A stretch of 33,826 bases of DNA, from NCBI GenBank assembly GCA_030524525.1, contig JAUNGI010000019.1, positions 1 to 33,826 on the forward strand, written 5' to 3'. The notes below the pieces were generated by a model. That model did not search any database. It was not told where the DNA came from and saw nothing but the letters and a program-made list of their open reading frames with translations. The position numbers and the translations under genes were made by a program. This DNA comes from Lachnospiraceae bacterium. GTDB lineage: Bacteria > Bacillota > Clostridia > Lachnospirales > Lachnospiraceae. This document shows positions 24,528-33,086 of the stretch, one piece after another (the first letter of the stretch is position 1; the number at the start of each line of letters is the position of its first letter).

Positions 24528-25044
24528 TCTTTTTTCCTCCTAAGATCCAACGTTCCAATTCTTTTTTGCTTCTTTCCGCGCTGCTGCCGCGAATGGCAAG
24601 CCCCTTCTCCACAACGGCTTTCGGACACAGCCTTTTGATGTCCCTCTCGCTGCTGCCCATTCCGCTTCCCTCGTGGGTGCAGAACGGCCGAAGGATTTTT
24701 CCCGCAAAATCAAAGCGTTCCAAGAAAGTAAATACCGCCATTGGCATGGTATTCCAGTAGTTCGGATATCCTATGTAGATGATCTCATAGTCATCCAAAT
24801 TCTGCGGATAGCTCTTTAGCTCCGGTCGGGCGTCGCGCCTCTGGTCTTCCTTTGCCTGTGCAATACACACATTATAATCCTTGGAATACGCTTGCATCTG
24901 CTCGATCCGGAACATCTCCGCTCCGGTCAATTCGTGAAGAAGCTCGGCGGCAGTCTCGGTATTGCCCTTTTCCAGCTGCTTCAGCATCCCGTTTACATAA
25001 TTTTCCCCCGCCCTTGAATAATAGGCGATCAAAGTTTTTTCCAT
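24520..25044 (-). CDS. flavodoxin-like protein
   Basis: A 174-residue FMN-binding-fold protein starting MEKTLIAYYSRAGENYVNG, with the phosphate-binding loop YYSRAGENY. IIYIGYPNYWNTMPMAVFTFLE and FCTHEGSGMGSSERDIK match the FMN-contacting loops of flavodoxin_4-type proteins. It is the first gene of the three-gene operon diverging from the LysR regulator and probably its target. Confidence 0.92.
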   Translation of the reverse strand: MEKTLIAYYSRAGENYVNGMLKQLEKGNTETAAELLHELTGAEMFRIEQMQAYSKDYNVCIAQAKEDQRRDARPELKSYPQNLDDYEIIYIGYPNYWNTMPMAVFTFLERFDFAGKILRPFCTHEGSGMGSSERDIKRLCPKAVVEKGLAIRGSSAERSKKELERWILGGKKNG

Positions 25045-25092
25045 AGTCTTCTCCGTCCCTGTTTTGTTACTCCGATCATAACACCAAGCCGG

Positions 25093-25141
25093 TTGACGGA
25101 GAAGTTCCGTTCTGTTATAATGGTATAAACTATAGGTTTAT
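25093..25141 (+). promoter_or_regulatory. promoter of the LysR gene and adjoining dyad
   Basis: TTGACG (25093-25098), 17-base spacer, TATAAT (25116-25121). The dyad ATAAAC-TATAG-GTTTAT (25125-25141) covers the expected transcription start, fitting a LysR-type site for self-repression. The leftward flavodoxin promoter has only a weak candidate (TATGAT with a poor -35), as expected of an activated promoter. Confidence 0.65.
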
Positions 25142-25166
25142 GCCACATTCTCTTGGGAGGGATTCG

Positions 25167-26054
25167 ATGTACGATCCATTGCTGAATACTCTGATCGCCG
25201 TCGCCGACTGCGGAAGCTTTTCAAAGGCGGCGGAAATGCTGTATCTTTCTCCGACTGCCGTTATGAAGCAGATCAATACGCTGGAGCGCCGTCTGGATCT
25301 GAAGCTGCTCGATCGCGCGCCGTCCGGCGCTCATCTGACCAAAGCCGGCGCACAGATCTACCGCGACGCCAAATTTCTGATCGACTATTCCAAAAAATCC
25401 GTGGAAAGCGCAAGAGCCGCCGAGGCCGCCTCCGAAACGACCTTTTGCGTCGGCACCTCGCTGCTGAATCCCGCCAAGCCCTTTATGGATCTCTGGTACC
25501 GGTTCAACAAGGAATTCTCAAATTATAAGCTGCATCTCGTCCCCTTTGAAGACAACCACGAGGGGATCCTCTCGGAGATCGAAAGGCTGGGAACGAAATT
25601 CGACTTTCTGATCGGCGTGTGCGATTCCAAGGCGTGGCTTTCCCGCTGTCGGTTCCTGCCCCTTGGCCGCTATGAAAAAATGATCGCCGTATCTCGGGAT
25701 CATCCGCTTGCGGCAAAAAAGCGTCTTGCCGTCGAGGATCTGCACGGCGAGACGCTTATGATGGTGAGCCCCGGGGATTCCGGAGTCAACGATTTTATCC
25801 GAAACGATCTGGAAAAAAATCATCCGCAGATCCGGCTCGAAAATACGCCGCCGTTTTACGATCTCTCGGTATTCAACCGCTGCGCGGAAAGCGGAAAGGT
25901 CCTGCTCACGCTTTCCTGCTGGCAGGAGATCCATCCGGGACTGGTTTCCATTCCCGTGGATTGGGATTACAGCATTCCCTACGGTCTGCTCTACAGCCTC
26001 GACGCTCCCGAAGACGTGCTGCGGTTCGTAAAGACCGTACAGGCGTCCCTTTAA
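25167..26054 (+). CDS. LysR-family transcriptional regulator
   Basis: A 295-residue regulator. The N-terminal winged helix (LLNTLIAVADCGSFSKAAEM, then SPTAVMKQINTLERRLDLKL) is followed by a linker helix and a two-lobed effector domain. The start at 25167 has GGGAGG six bases upstream and is preferred over the longer frame. It diverges from the flavodoxin-cupin-CMD operon, the usual LysR target arrangement. The effector is unknown. Confidence 0.94.
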   Translation: MYDPLLNTLIAVADCGSFSKAAEMLYLSPTAVMKQINTLERRLDLKLLDRAPSGAHLTKAGAQIYRDAKFLIDYSKKSVESARAAEAASETTFCVGTSLLNPAKPFMDLWYRFNKEFSNYKLHLVPFEDNHEGILSEIERLGTKFDFLIGVCDSKAWLSRCRFLPLGRYEKMIAVSRDHPLAAKKRLAVEDLHGETLMMVSPGDSGVNDFIRNDLEKNHPQIRLENTPPFYDLSVFNRCAESGKVLLTLSCWQEIHPGLVSIPVDWDYSIPYGLLYSLDAPEDVLRFVKTVQASL

Positions 26055-26075
26055 CGAGGGAACAAAATAATACGG

Positions 26076-26663
26076 CTACACCGTTCTCCGCTTTGCCGCC
26101 GTCAGCCACGCTCCGTCCCGCTTCCATGTGCGAAGCGCAAACTCCGTCCGGTCAAGCTCCTTCGGCGTCCGGATGCCGGTTCCGAGCAGCTTTCCGATGC
26201 TCTCCTTTTCGGTCCAGACCCGAATCAGCCAGTCGTTTTTTTCCTCCTCCGGCAGCCGCAGATATGACTCGTATTCCGCATCGGACAGGATCTTCCGTGA
26301 AATATCCTGTCGGAGCGGGCGGCATACCTCCACGTCCGCGCCGACCTCCACGTCGGAAACCGCGCAGACCAAAAGCTCCTCGCTGTGCGAAAGACTGTAA
26401 AAGCAGCGTCCGTCCTCCAGATACGGCTTGCCGTAGCAGTTATAGCAAACGGAAAGCGGTTCTGCGGGAAGCTCCCCAAGATAATCCGAAAGCGCCTGCC
26501 GCAAAAAAGCGCCGTTCTCCCGCTGCTCCTTTTTCTGCCCCTCACTGCGGGCATACTCCACCTTTTTCCGGCGCACGGTTTCCAGAAGCTCCGTCGGACA
26601 CAGGACCACCCGCTCCCGTTCTTCCGTGTATATCGTTATGTTTTCCCAAGAAAAACGCTGCAT
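26076..26663 (-). CDS. 4'-phosphopantetheinyl transferase (Sfp type)
   Basis: A 195-residue enzyme transferring the phosphopantetheine arm of coenzyme A to carrier proteins. Mg-binding D110 and E112 lie in GADVEV; WTEKESIGKLLG carries E154 and K158. GKPYL and FYSLSHSE complete the motif set. Short for an Sfp-type enzyme but all motifs are present. It ends the iorA-to-PPTase gene run, 39 bases after the endonuclease IV gene. The carrier protein it serves is not in the window. Confidence 0.93.
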   Translation of the reverse strand: MQRFSWENITIYTEERERVVLCPTELLETVRRKKVEYARSEGQKKEQRENGAFLRQALSDYLGELPAEPLSVCYNCYGKPYLEDGRCFYSLSHSEELLVCAVSDVEVGADVEVCRPLRQDISRKILSDAEYESYLRLPEEEKNDWLIRVWTEKESIGKLLGTGIRTPKELDRTEFALRTWKRDGAWLTAAKRRTV

Positions 26664-26702
26664 ATCCTTTCCCTTCTCTCGGCCTTTTATTTCGGCGGTG
26701 GG

Positions 26703-27617
26703 CTATTCCGCTTCTGCCTGAATCCGCGCAAGCAGGTCCTCCCGGAAGCTTCCTTCCCGGAGCATTGCAAGCTCGTGCTTATAAGGAGGCAGATCCCTTG
26801 TTTTGCTGCCGGGTCTCGGCACATAGGGCGTTTCCAGAATGATCGGGGTCTCGGCAAATTCGGGCCGCCTTGTAACGGCGCAGAGCGCATCGAAGCCGAT
26901 CGTTCCGAAGCCCAGATTCGCATGGCGATCCTTCCCTGCCCCCTGCGCGTTGACGCTGTCGTTCAGGTGGATGCAGGCGATCTCCTTCAAAGGGAAATAG
27001 CGCTGAAAGCCCGTCAGAACCGCGTCGAAATCGTCCCGCACCGGATAGCCCGCGTCGCTCATATGGCAGGTGTCCATGCAGATCCGCAGACGGTTGTTTT
27101 CCCAAACGCCGTCGTAGATCCTCGCCAGCTCCTCAAAGCTTCGTCCCAGCTCCGAACCCTTCCCCGCCATCGTTTCCAGCGCCACGAAGCACTTTTCCTC
27201 TCCTGCAGGCACCGCGGCGAACACCTCGTTCAATCCCCGGACGATCTGCGCGATCCCCGCATCCTCGCCCGCGCCTACATGCGCCCCCGGGTGCAGCACA
27301 AGCGTCCGCGAGCCCATCGCCGCCGCTCGCCGAAGCTCCAGCTTCAAAAAATCAACCGCCAGCTCGAACGTGTCCGGATTGACCGTATTTGCCAGATTGA
27401 TGATATACGGCGCGTGTACGACAAACTCCGTAATGCCGGCTTCCCGCATCAGACGCTGCCCCGCCTCCACGTTCAGCTCCTCCACCGGCTTCCGCCGCGT
27501 ATTCTGCGGCGCGCCCGTATAGACCATGAACGTATCGCAGCCGTAACCGATCGCCTCTTTAACCGAGCCAAGGAACATGTCCTTCCCGCTCATTCCCACA
27601 TGACATCCCAGTTTCAT
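26703..27617 (-). CDS. nfo: endonuclease IV (apurinic/apyrimidinic endonuclease)
   Basis: A 304-residue metal-dependent TIM-barrel enzyme cutting DNA at abasic sites in base-excision repair. Metal-binding motifs are complete: VLHPGAHVGAG, VALETMAGKGSE, CMDTCHMSDAG, HLNDSV, DRHANLGFGTIG and IILETP. The start at 27617 follows GGAGG and overlaps the methyltransferase stop by four bases (ATGA). Slightly longer than the usual 280 or so residues. Confidence 0.95.
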   Translation of the reverse strand: MKLGCHVGMSGKDMFLGSVKEAIGYGCDTFMVYTGAPQNTRRKPVEELNVEAGQRLMREAGITEFVVHAPYIINLANTVNPDTFELAVDFLKLELRRAAAMGSRTLVLHPGAHVGAGEDAGIAQIVRGLNEVFAAVPAGEEKCFVALETMAGKGSELGRSFEELARIYDGVWENNRLRICMDTCHMSDAGYPVRDDFDAVLTGFQRYFPLKEIACIHLNDSVNAQGAGKDRHANLGFGTIGFDALCAVTRRPEFAETPIILETPYVPRPGSKTRDLPPYKHELAMLREGSFREDLLARIQAEAE

Positions 27618-29083
27618 GATTTCCTCCAGATCATCCAGTCCGTCCCTTCCTTTTCCTGCATCCGCTTTGCAAGGAGCAGGGAAAAGCCGCTGTTTTCCGC
27701 GAGATCTCCGCACAGAGCGGAGCTTCTTGTGTAGACCGCCAGCACGCCGCCCTCCTTCAAATGCCCCGCCGCTTTCGGGAAAAACGCGCGGTACAGCTTC
27801 TCGATCTCGGGCGCGTCCTCCGGACGCACGGCAAACGGCAGATTGGTCACGATCTCGTCAAACAGATAGCCGTGACGAAAATCCAGAAAATTCCGATGGA
27901 TCAGATTGCAGCCGACCTTTGCCCGCACCAGATTCCGCTTCGCCTTTTCCAGCGCCTCGGCAAACGTATCGACGGCGTAGGCGGTTCCCATCGGCACCCG
28001 GCGATGCCTTTCCACAAGCATCGTACCGACGCCGCAGAACGGATCCAGCACCTGCGCGCCCTCTTTCAGATAGGGCGCCGCCAGCTCCATGCAGACGGCG
28101 GCGTCCACCGGATGAATGCTTGCCGCAACCGCCTCCTGCCGATAAGCGAAGCGTCGGTCCGGCAAACGCATGCACTTGAACAGCACGCGAAAACCGCCCT
28201 CTCTCCGGGCGATCAGACGCAGCTCGATCTCATAATTTCCGGGCAGATTCACAAGCCGCTGTCCGCTCAGGCGAAGCAGCTCGCCGGTAAAGTGCTTCAA
28301 AAACGCCGCCTTCTTTTTTTCCTCCATGCCCCCGCGCAGCGAGACCCGGTAAGCGAAGGCGCCGCTTCCGGTATGCAGCCGGTTCAGATATTTCAGAAAG
28401 CCCGCCCCGCAAAGCGCCTTTGCCGCCTCGTACGGATCGTCCGGAAGCGTCAGAAGACCGGGGACAAAAAACAAAAGCTCCTTGAACAGCCGGCAGGAAA
28501 ACAGTTCCCAAGGCCGTTCGGTCCGCACCATAACCCCCGGCGTCACCATTTTTTTCTTTTCCGCGTCAAGACGTTCCAACAGCAGCTCCTTGGCGGAAGC
28601 GTCGGCGGTCAGCAGCACGTCGCAGGCCACCGGCTCCTGCGTAAAATTGTGGCTGCCCACGGCGTCTTCTTTCAGCAGCCGCGTCAAAGCCACCAGCTCC
28701 TCGCTTCGGTGCTTCCGATTTTCCGGCGTGACCGGAAGCGCAAGCAGCTTTTGTTTTTCCCTTTGAAGCTCCTCCGCAAACGGCGCGGACGGATAGTTCA
28801 AAAGCGCCTCCAGATAAGCGGCGCGCACATAGAGCGTCTCCTCCCCCACATAAGCGCTGAACAGAAGCTCGGCAAACCCGGGCTTCCGGCAAACGCCCAT
28901 CAGCTTCGCGGCATTTTTGCGCACCTTGGGATCGTCGCTTTGCAGCAGGGGCGGCAGCAGATCCTCCGCCTCCTCCAAAAGCCCGGAGACGCGCCCGGCG
29001 TCCGTCCTTGCCTCCGCCGCAAGCGCAATCAAATTGGCACGGACGTTTTTCCCCGCCCGAATTTCGGTAATTCTTTGATCCAT
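27614..29083 (-). CDS. HEAT-like repeat protein fused to an RNA methyltransferase domain
   Basis: A 489-residue protein. The N-terminal part is helical with HEAT-like repeats (DDPKVRKNAAKLMGVCRKPG). The C-terminal part is a class-I SAM methyltransferase of the UPF0020/RlmL-Trm14 type: VLDPFCGVGTML (near 346) and TNLPFAV (near 413), the NPPF/NPPY-type catalytic motif. A guanine-N2 methyltransferase acting on tRNA or rRNA is most likely, but no clear THUMP domain is seen, and the N-terminal repeats may replace it in RNA binding. It sits seven bases after the PHP gene and overlaps nfo. Confidence 0.85.
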   Translation of the reverse strand: MDQRITEIRAGKNVRANLIALAAEARTDAGRVSGLLEEAEDLLPPLLQSDDPKVRKNAAKLMGVCRKPGFAELLFSAYVGEETLYVRAAYLEALLNYPSAPFAEELQREKQKLLALPVTPENRKHRSEELVALTRLLKEDAVGSHNFTQEPVACDVLLTADASAKELLLERLDAEKKKMVTPGVMVRTERPWELFSCRLFKELLFFVPGLLTLPDDPYEAAKALCGAGFLKYLNRLHTGSGAFAYRVSLRGGMEEKKKAAFLKHFTGELLRLSGQRLVNLPGNYEIELRLIARREGGFRVLFKCMRLPDRRFAYRQEAVAASIHPVDAAVCMELAAPYLKEGAQVLDPFCGVGTMLVERHRRVPMGTAYAVDTFAEALEKAKRNLVRAKVGCNLIHRNFLDFRHGYLFDEIVTNLPFAVRPEDAPEIEKLYRAFFPKAAGHLKEGGVLAVYTRSSALCGDLAENSGFSLLLAKRMQEKEGTDWMIWRKS

Positions 29084-29090
29084 GTTTTCC

Positions 29091-29759
29091 TCATTTCCTC
29101 AACTCGCAGGTCTCGCCCGAAAGCACGGCAGAAATATAGTCCTGCACGGTCGAAAACGGACGCGCAAATACCATACCGCCGCCGACGTTTTCCACGCCGT
29201 GCACATCGGAACCCGCGGTCATGCGCAGTCCGAACTCCTTCGCATACCAGACCGCCCGCTCGTTTTGCTCGGCGGGCTGTCCCAGATTGTACGCCTCGAC
29301 GCCGTCGCAGTACTGCGGATACAGCCCGATCCCCATCAGATACGGCCGCTGCCGAAAGGGATGCGCTTGGATCACCAGACCGCCCGCCTGCTTCACCTCC
29401 CGGTAAAGCTCTTCCGGCGTCCACCGGATCATCTCCGGATGCGCCGCGAGCCACGCCTCGTCGGGACCGTAGCACAGAAATTCCGCGCCGTGAAAATTGT
29501 CCTCCCAGCCGAAGAATACCTGTAAGCCGATCCGGTCGCCCTCCGCCTTTGCCTCCCGGTAGCCCCGGCAGAATTCCCGCACATATTCCTCCCATGGGAG
29601 ATTCCGGTCGGGCCGCGTATTGCCGCGGTAAAAATGGTCGGTCACGAAAATACAGTCATAGCCCTCCGCTTTTCTCGCCCTTGCCTGTTCCGCACCGGAG
29701 GCGGAAGCGCAGGCGCTGCCCTCTTTGGTGTGCAGATGTGTCTCGACCCAATATCTCAT
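29091..29759 (-). CDS. PHP-domain phosphoesterase
   Basis: A 222-residue protein with the PHP metal motifs: H8 and H10 in ETHLHTKEGS, D41 and H42 in FVTDHFYRG, then a QAHPFRQ and a GSDVHG motif. PHP proteins hydrolyse phosphoesters, and small free-standing ones include nucleases and histidinol-phosphatase-like enzymes. The substrate cannot be named. The start at 29759 overlaps the iorB stop by four bases (ATGA); a GAGGGAG site lies upstream within iorB. Confidence 0.9.
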   Translation of the reverse strand: MRYWVETHLHTKEGSACASASGAEQARARKAEGYDCIFVTDHFYRGNTRPDRNLPWEEYVREFCRGYREAKAEGDRIGLQVFFGWEDNFHGAEFLCYGPDEAWLAAHPEMIRWTPEELYREVKQAGGLVIQAHPFRQRPYLMGIGLYPQYCDGVEAYNLGQPAEQNERAVWYAKEFGLRMTAGSDVHGVENVGGGMVFARPFSTVQDYISAVLSGETCELRK

Positions 29760-30346
29760 AAAGAAGCTCCCTCGTTTTCTCCCCGATAGCCCGTCAGAAA
29801 GGCGTTCCGGTTCAGCTCCACGGTTTTTGGGGGTACCGTCCGTTCGATCACGGCAAGCCAAGCCTCCGGGGGAAAATCCATATGTCTCGCCGCCACGCCC
29901 AACACGATCGTATTAAACGCGCGGACGTTGCCGAGCGCCTTTGCCGCCGCCATCGCATCGACGGAAACCACCCGGCAGCGCTCGGAAAGCGTTTCCAGAA
30001 TATGCTCCGGATAGTCCGCCGCGCCGATCACCACCGGCATCGGGTCGATCCGCTGGTCGTTTACGATCAGCACGCCGTCCGGCTTCAGAAAATGCGCGTA
30101 GCGAAGCGCCTCCAAGCGTTCAAAGGCGATCAGCACGTCGGCCTGCCCCTCCTCGACGATCGGCTCCGCAACCTTTTCTCCGTACCGAACAAACGTAACG
30201 ACGCTGCCTCCCCGCTGCGCCATTCCGTGCACCTCGGAGAGCTTTACGTCATATCCGGCGTTCAGCATGAGACCGCCCAGAATGCGGCTCGTCAGAAGCG
30301 TTCCCTGACCGCCTACGCCTACAATCATAATATTCCTCGTTTCCAT
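29756..30346 (-). CDS. iorB: indolepyruvate oxidoreductase subunit beta
   Basis: A 196-residue gamma-type subunit of the 2-oxoacid:ferredoxin oxidoreductase family (IMIVGVGGQGTLLTSRILG; VHGMAQRGGSVVTFVRYG). With IorA it oxidatively decarboxylates aryl pyruvates such as indolepyruvate to aryl-acetyl-CoA, passing electrons to ferredoxin, a step in aromatic amino acid fermentation. The start at 30346 lies two bases after the iorA stop, with GGGAGG inside the end of iorA. Confidence 0.95.
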   Translation of the reverse strand: METRNIMIVGVGGQGTLLTSRILGGLMLNAGYDVKLSEVHGMAQRGGSVVTFVRYGEKVAEPIVEEGQADVLIAFERLEALRYAHFLKPDGVLIVNDQRIDPMPVVIGAADYPEHILETLSERCRVVSVDAMAAAKALGNVRAFNTIVLGVAARHMDFPPEAWLAVIERTVPPKTVELNRNAFLTGYRGENEGASL

Positions 30347-30348
30347 CC

Positions 30349-32088
30349 CTAGCGAGCCTCCCTTTCCATTGCGCCGAATTTGCAGAGCTGCTCGCAAAGT
30401 CCGCAGCCGTTGCACATCGTATCGTCGATGCGGATGCTGCCGTCCGCTTTTTTCGTAATGGCGGGACAGCCCGGCTTCATACATGCGCCGCATTTTTTGC
30501 ACTTATCCGGCCGTACACGGTACACCTCGGTCACCTTCTTTTTCCCGAGCAGCGCGCACGGATAGCGGGCGATTATGACGCTCAGCTCGTCCTTTGCCGT
30601 CTCCGCCTTCAAAACCGCAAGCAGCTCGTCCTGCCGCATGGCGTTGACCACCGTTACGTTCGGCACGCCCATCGCCTTGCAGAGCGCCGCGACGTCGATC
30701 GAGGCAACGATATCGCCTTTCAGCGTCTTTCCGGTTCCCGCATGATCCTGATGCCCGGTCATACCGGTGGTATGATTATCAAGGATCACCACCGTGCCGG
30801 TCGCCTGATTGTAGACCATGTTCATCAAAGAATTAACGCCCGTATGCATAAAGGTGGAGTCGCCGATGACCGCCACCCAGTTTTTCACGAATTCCGAACC
30901 CCTCGCCTTTTCCATGCCGTGCAGCGTGCTGATGGACGCGCCCATGCAGACCGTCGTATCGACAACGCCCAAGGGCGCGACCGCGCCGAGCGTATAGCAG
31001 CCGATATCCCCGGCGGCGTGCAGTCCAAGCTTCTGCATCGCGTAAAAGACGGAGCGGTGCGGGCAGCCCGGACAGAGGATCGGCGGACGCACCGGAACGT
31101 CGGCGGCGGGAATCGCCTCCGGCTCCTGATGCAAAAGCGCCTTCCGCAGCAGATTCGCGCTGTATTCGCCCTGCACGGTAAGGATCTCCTTCCCGACGGC
31201 GGGGATCCCCCACGACCGAACCTGCTCCTCGATGATCGGGTCAAGCTCCTCCACGATATAAAGCCGCTCTACCGACGCCGCAAATTCCTCGATCAGCTTT
31301 CGCGGAAGCGGATTCACAAGCCCGAGCTTGAGAACCGACGCGTCGGGACAGACTTCCTTTACGTATTGATAGGGAATCCCCGAAGTAATGATTCCCATTT
31401 TTTTACTGCCATACTCCACGCGGTTGACCGGAAGCGCGCCGCCGTCCTCGGAGAGCTTTCTTTCGCGCTCCTCCACATAGCGGTGGCGCACCTTTGCATT
31501 GCCCGGCATCATCACGTTCTTCCGAATGTTTTTTTCATAGGGCTTGTCCGGGATCTCCCGACGCTCCTCAAGCGAAACGATCCCCTGCGAATGGGAAAGG
31601 CGGGTCGTGGTACGGAGCATGACCGGCGTGTCGTAGGCTTCGCTGAGTTCAAAGGCGTATTTCATGAAATCCTTTGCCTCCTGACTGTCCGAAGGCTCCA
31701 GAACCGGGATCTTTGCCGCCCTTGCCACCGCCCGGCTGTCCTGCTCGTTCTGCGAGCTGTATAAGCCCGGATCGTCCGCCGCAACCAGCACAAGTCCGCC
31801 GGTCACGCCAATATAGGAAGCCGTATAGAGCGGATCGGCGGCGACGTTCACGCCGACGTGCTTCATGGAAGCCATCGCGCGGACGCCCGCAAGAGACGCG
31901 CCGATCGCCACCTCCATCGCCACCTTTTCGTTGGGCGACCACTCCGCGTAAATTTCCTCATACTTCACAATGTTTTCGCTGATCTCCGTACTGGGCGTTC
32001 CCGGGTACGCTGCGGAGACCTTGACCCCCGCCTCCCATGCGCCGCGCGCGATCGCTTCGTTCCCAAGCATAATTTTCTTTTCTGCCAC
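30349..32088 (-). CDS. iorA: indolepyruvate ferredoxin oxidoreductase subunit alpha
   Basis: A 579-residue thiamine-diphosphate enzyme. N-terminal pyrimidine-binding domain (LGNEAIARGAWEAGVKVSAAYPGTPSTEI) and a TPP-binding region (GDSTFMHTGVNSLMNMVYNQ). The C-terminal ferredoxin-like part has two 4Fe-4S cysteine sets (CKKCGACMKPGC and CNGCGLCEQLC). The start is taken as GTG at 32088, because GGGAGG lies five bases upstream and the resulting MAEKKIMLGNEA matches the family's normal N-terminus; ATG at 32109 is the alternative. First gene of a six-gene run, with its own promoter. Confidence 0.94.
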   Translation of the reverse strand: MAEKKIMLGNEAIARGAWEAGVKVSAAYPGTPSTEISENIVKYEEIYAEWSPNEKVAMEVAIGASLAGVRAMASMKHVGVNVAADPLYTASYIGVTGGLVLVAADDPGLYSSQNEQDSRAVARAAKIPVLEPSDSQEAKDFMKYAFELSEAYDTPVMLRTTTRLSHSQGIVSLEERREIPDKPYEKNIRKNVMMPGNAKVRHRYVEERERKLSEDGGALPVNRVEYGSKKMGIITSGIPYQYVKEVCPDASVLKLGLVNPLPRKLIEEFAASVERLYIVEELDPIIEEQVRSWGIPAVGKEILTVQGEYSANLLRKALLHQEPEAIPAADVPVRPPILCPGCPHRSVFYAMQKLGLHAAGDIGCYTLGAVAPLGVVDTTVCMGASISTLHGMEKARGSEFVKNWVAVIGDSTFMHTGVNSLMNMVYNQATGTVVILDNHTTGMTGHQDHAGTGKTLKGDIVASIDVAALCKAMGVPNVTVVNAMRQDELLAVLKAETAKDELSVIIARYPCALLGKKKVTEVYRVRPDKCKKCGACMKPGCPAITKKADGSIRIDDTMCNGCGLCEQLCKFGAMEREAR

Positions 32089-32134
32089 AACTGCCTCCCA
32101 TAAATCCATTTTGATATGTCGAATAATGAATGGT

Positions 32135-32163
32135 ATTATAGCATTTTTCAGGGGGTTTTGCAA
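32135..32163 (-). promoter_or_regulatory. promoter of the iorA operon
   Basis: Minus-strand -35 TTGCAA (32163-32158), 17-base spacer, extended -10 TGC-TATAAT (hexamer 32140-32135). Confidence 0.78.
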
Positions 32164-32180
32164 GAAAAGCGGCGTTCGAA

Positions 32181-32209
32181 TTGAAAAACGCCGTCCGATA
32201 TGCTATCCT
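32181..32209 (+). promoter_or_regulatory. promoter of the amidohydrolase gene
   Basis: TTGAAA (32181-32186), 17-base spacer, TATCCT (32204-32209) with TGC before it, giving an extended -10. It diverges from the iorA promoter. Confidence 0.5.
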
Positions 32210-32281
32210 ATGGCAAGGACGCTTCCTCTGCGGCACGGAAAGAGCGGGCGAAGCGTCAAAAAAACACTTTGCGAGGTAACC

Positions 32282-33073
32282 ATGATTATAGATTTTCACT
32301 GTCACATATTTCCCGACGAGCTTGCCAAACGCGCGATCCCCGCAATGGCTGCCGTAAGCGGTCTGACTCCGGCGCTGGACGGCACAAAGAGCGCGCTGCT
32401 CTCCTCCATGCGCCGACAGGGGATCGCCTATTCGGTGCTGATGCCGGTCGCCACCAAGCCCGGTCACGTTGAAACGATGAACACCCTCGCCCTTGCGCAA
32501 AACGGCAGAGAGGGTCTGTTCTCCTTCGGCGCAATGCATGTGGATTATGAGGATAAGAAGGCGGAATTCCGACGGTTAAAGGACGGCGGCATCCAAGGGA
32601 TCAAGCTGCATTTCGATTATATGAAGCGTTTTATCGACGCGCCCGAGAGCGTTCGGACGATCAACGAGGCGTTCGAAACCGGGCTTGCGGTTCTTGTTCA
32701 CGCCGGTTACGATCCGGTCTCTCCGGAGATCCACTACTCGGAAGCGGCGCGCATCGCCGCAATTCTGCCGCAGCTCACAAGCGGCACGCTGATCCTCGCG
32801 CATTTCGGCGGGCTCGGTCAGGTCGCGGAAGCCGGTCGGCTGCTTGCGGGGAAAGACGTCTATCTCGACTGCAGCAGCGCCTATCGGGAGGCGCCGCTCT
32901 CCGACTGCCGGGAAGTTCTCCTGCGGCACGACCCGGACAAGCTGCTCTACGGCTCCGATTCGCCTTGGTTTGCGCAGAGCGATCCGCTGCGGGTACTGAA
33001 AGAAATGGAGCTGTCCGAAGAACGGATCGAAAAGATTTGTTGGAAAAACGCGGCGCGGCTGCTGGCGCTGTAG
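32282..33073 (+). CDS. amidohydrolase family protein (Amidohydro_2 type)
   Basis: A 263-residue metal-dependent hydrolase or decarboxylase with a TIM-barrel pattern. H6 and H8 lie in IDFHCHIFPDE, a second His is in LVHAGYDPV, and a third segment is LILAHFGGLGQ. The final Asp is in LLYGSDSPWFA. Related enzymes decarboxylate aromatic acids; the substrate here is unknown. The start at 32282 follows GAGGT and avoids the long artefactual overlap with iorA. Transcribed away from iorA. Confidence 0.88.
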   Translation: MIIDFHCHIFPDELAKRAIPAMAAVSGLTPALDGTKSALLSSMRRQGIAYSVLMPVATKPGHVETMNTLALAQNGREGLFSFGAMHVDYEDKKAEFRRLKDGGIQGIKLHFDYMKRFIDAPESVRTINEAFETGLAVLVHAGYDPVSPEIHYSEAARIAAILPQLTSGTLILAHFGGLGQVAEAGRLLAGKDVYLDCSSAYREAPLSDCREVLLRHDPDKLLYGSDSPWFAQSDPLRVLKEMELSEERIEKICWKNAARLLAL

Positions 33074-33086
33074 GGAGCGCGCCCTA
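33071..33086. other. small dyad holding both convergent stop codons
   Basis: TAGGG-AGCGCG-CCCTA: the plus-strand TAG of the amidohydrolase and the minus-strand TAG of the PAP2-like gene form opposite arms. No T run follows, so it is probably a compact junction rather than a full terminator. Confidence 0.35.

Noticed and set aside
27761-29761. 666-residue plus-strand reading frame
   Set aside because: Antisense of the methyltransferase and PHP genes, whose protein motifs are clear.
31970-32281. longer amidohydrolase start at 31970
   Set aside because: It would overlap iorA and its promoter. The ATG at 32282 starts exactly at the family's IDFHCH motif and has a ribosome site.
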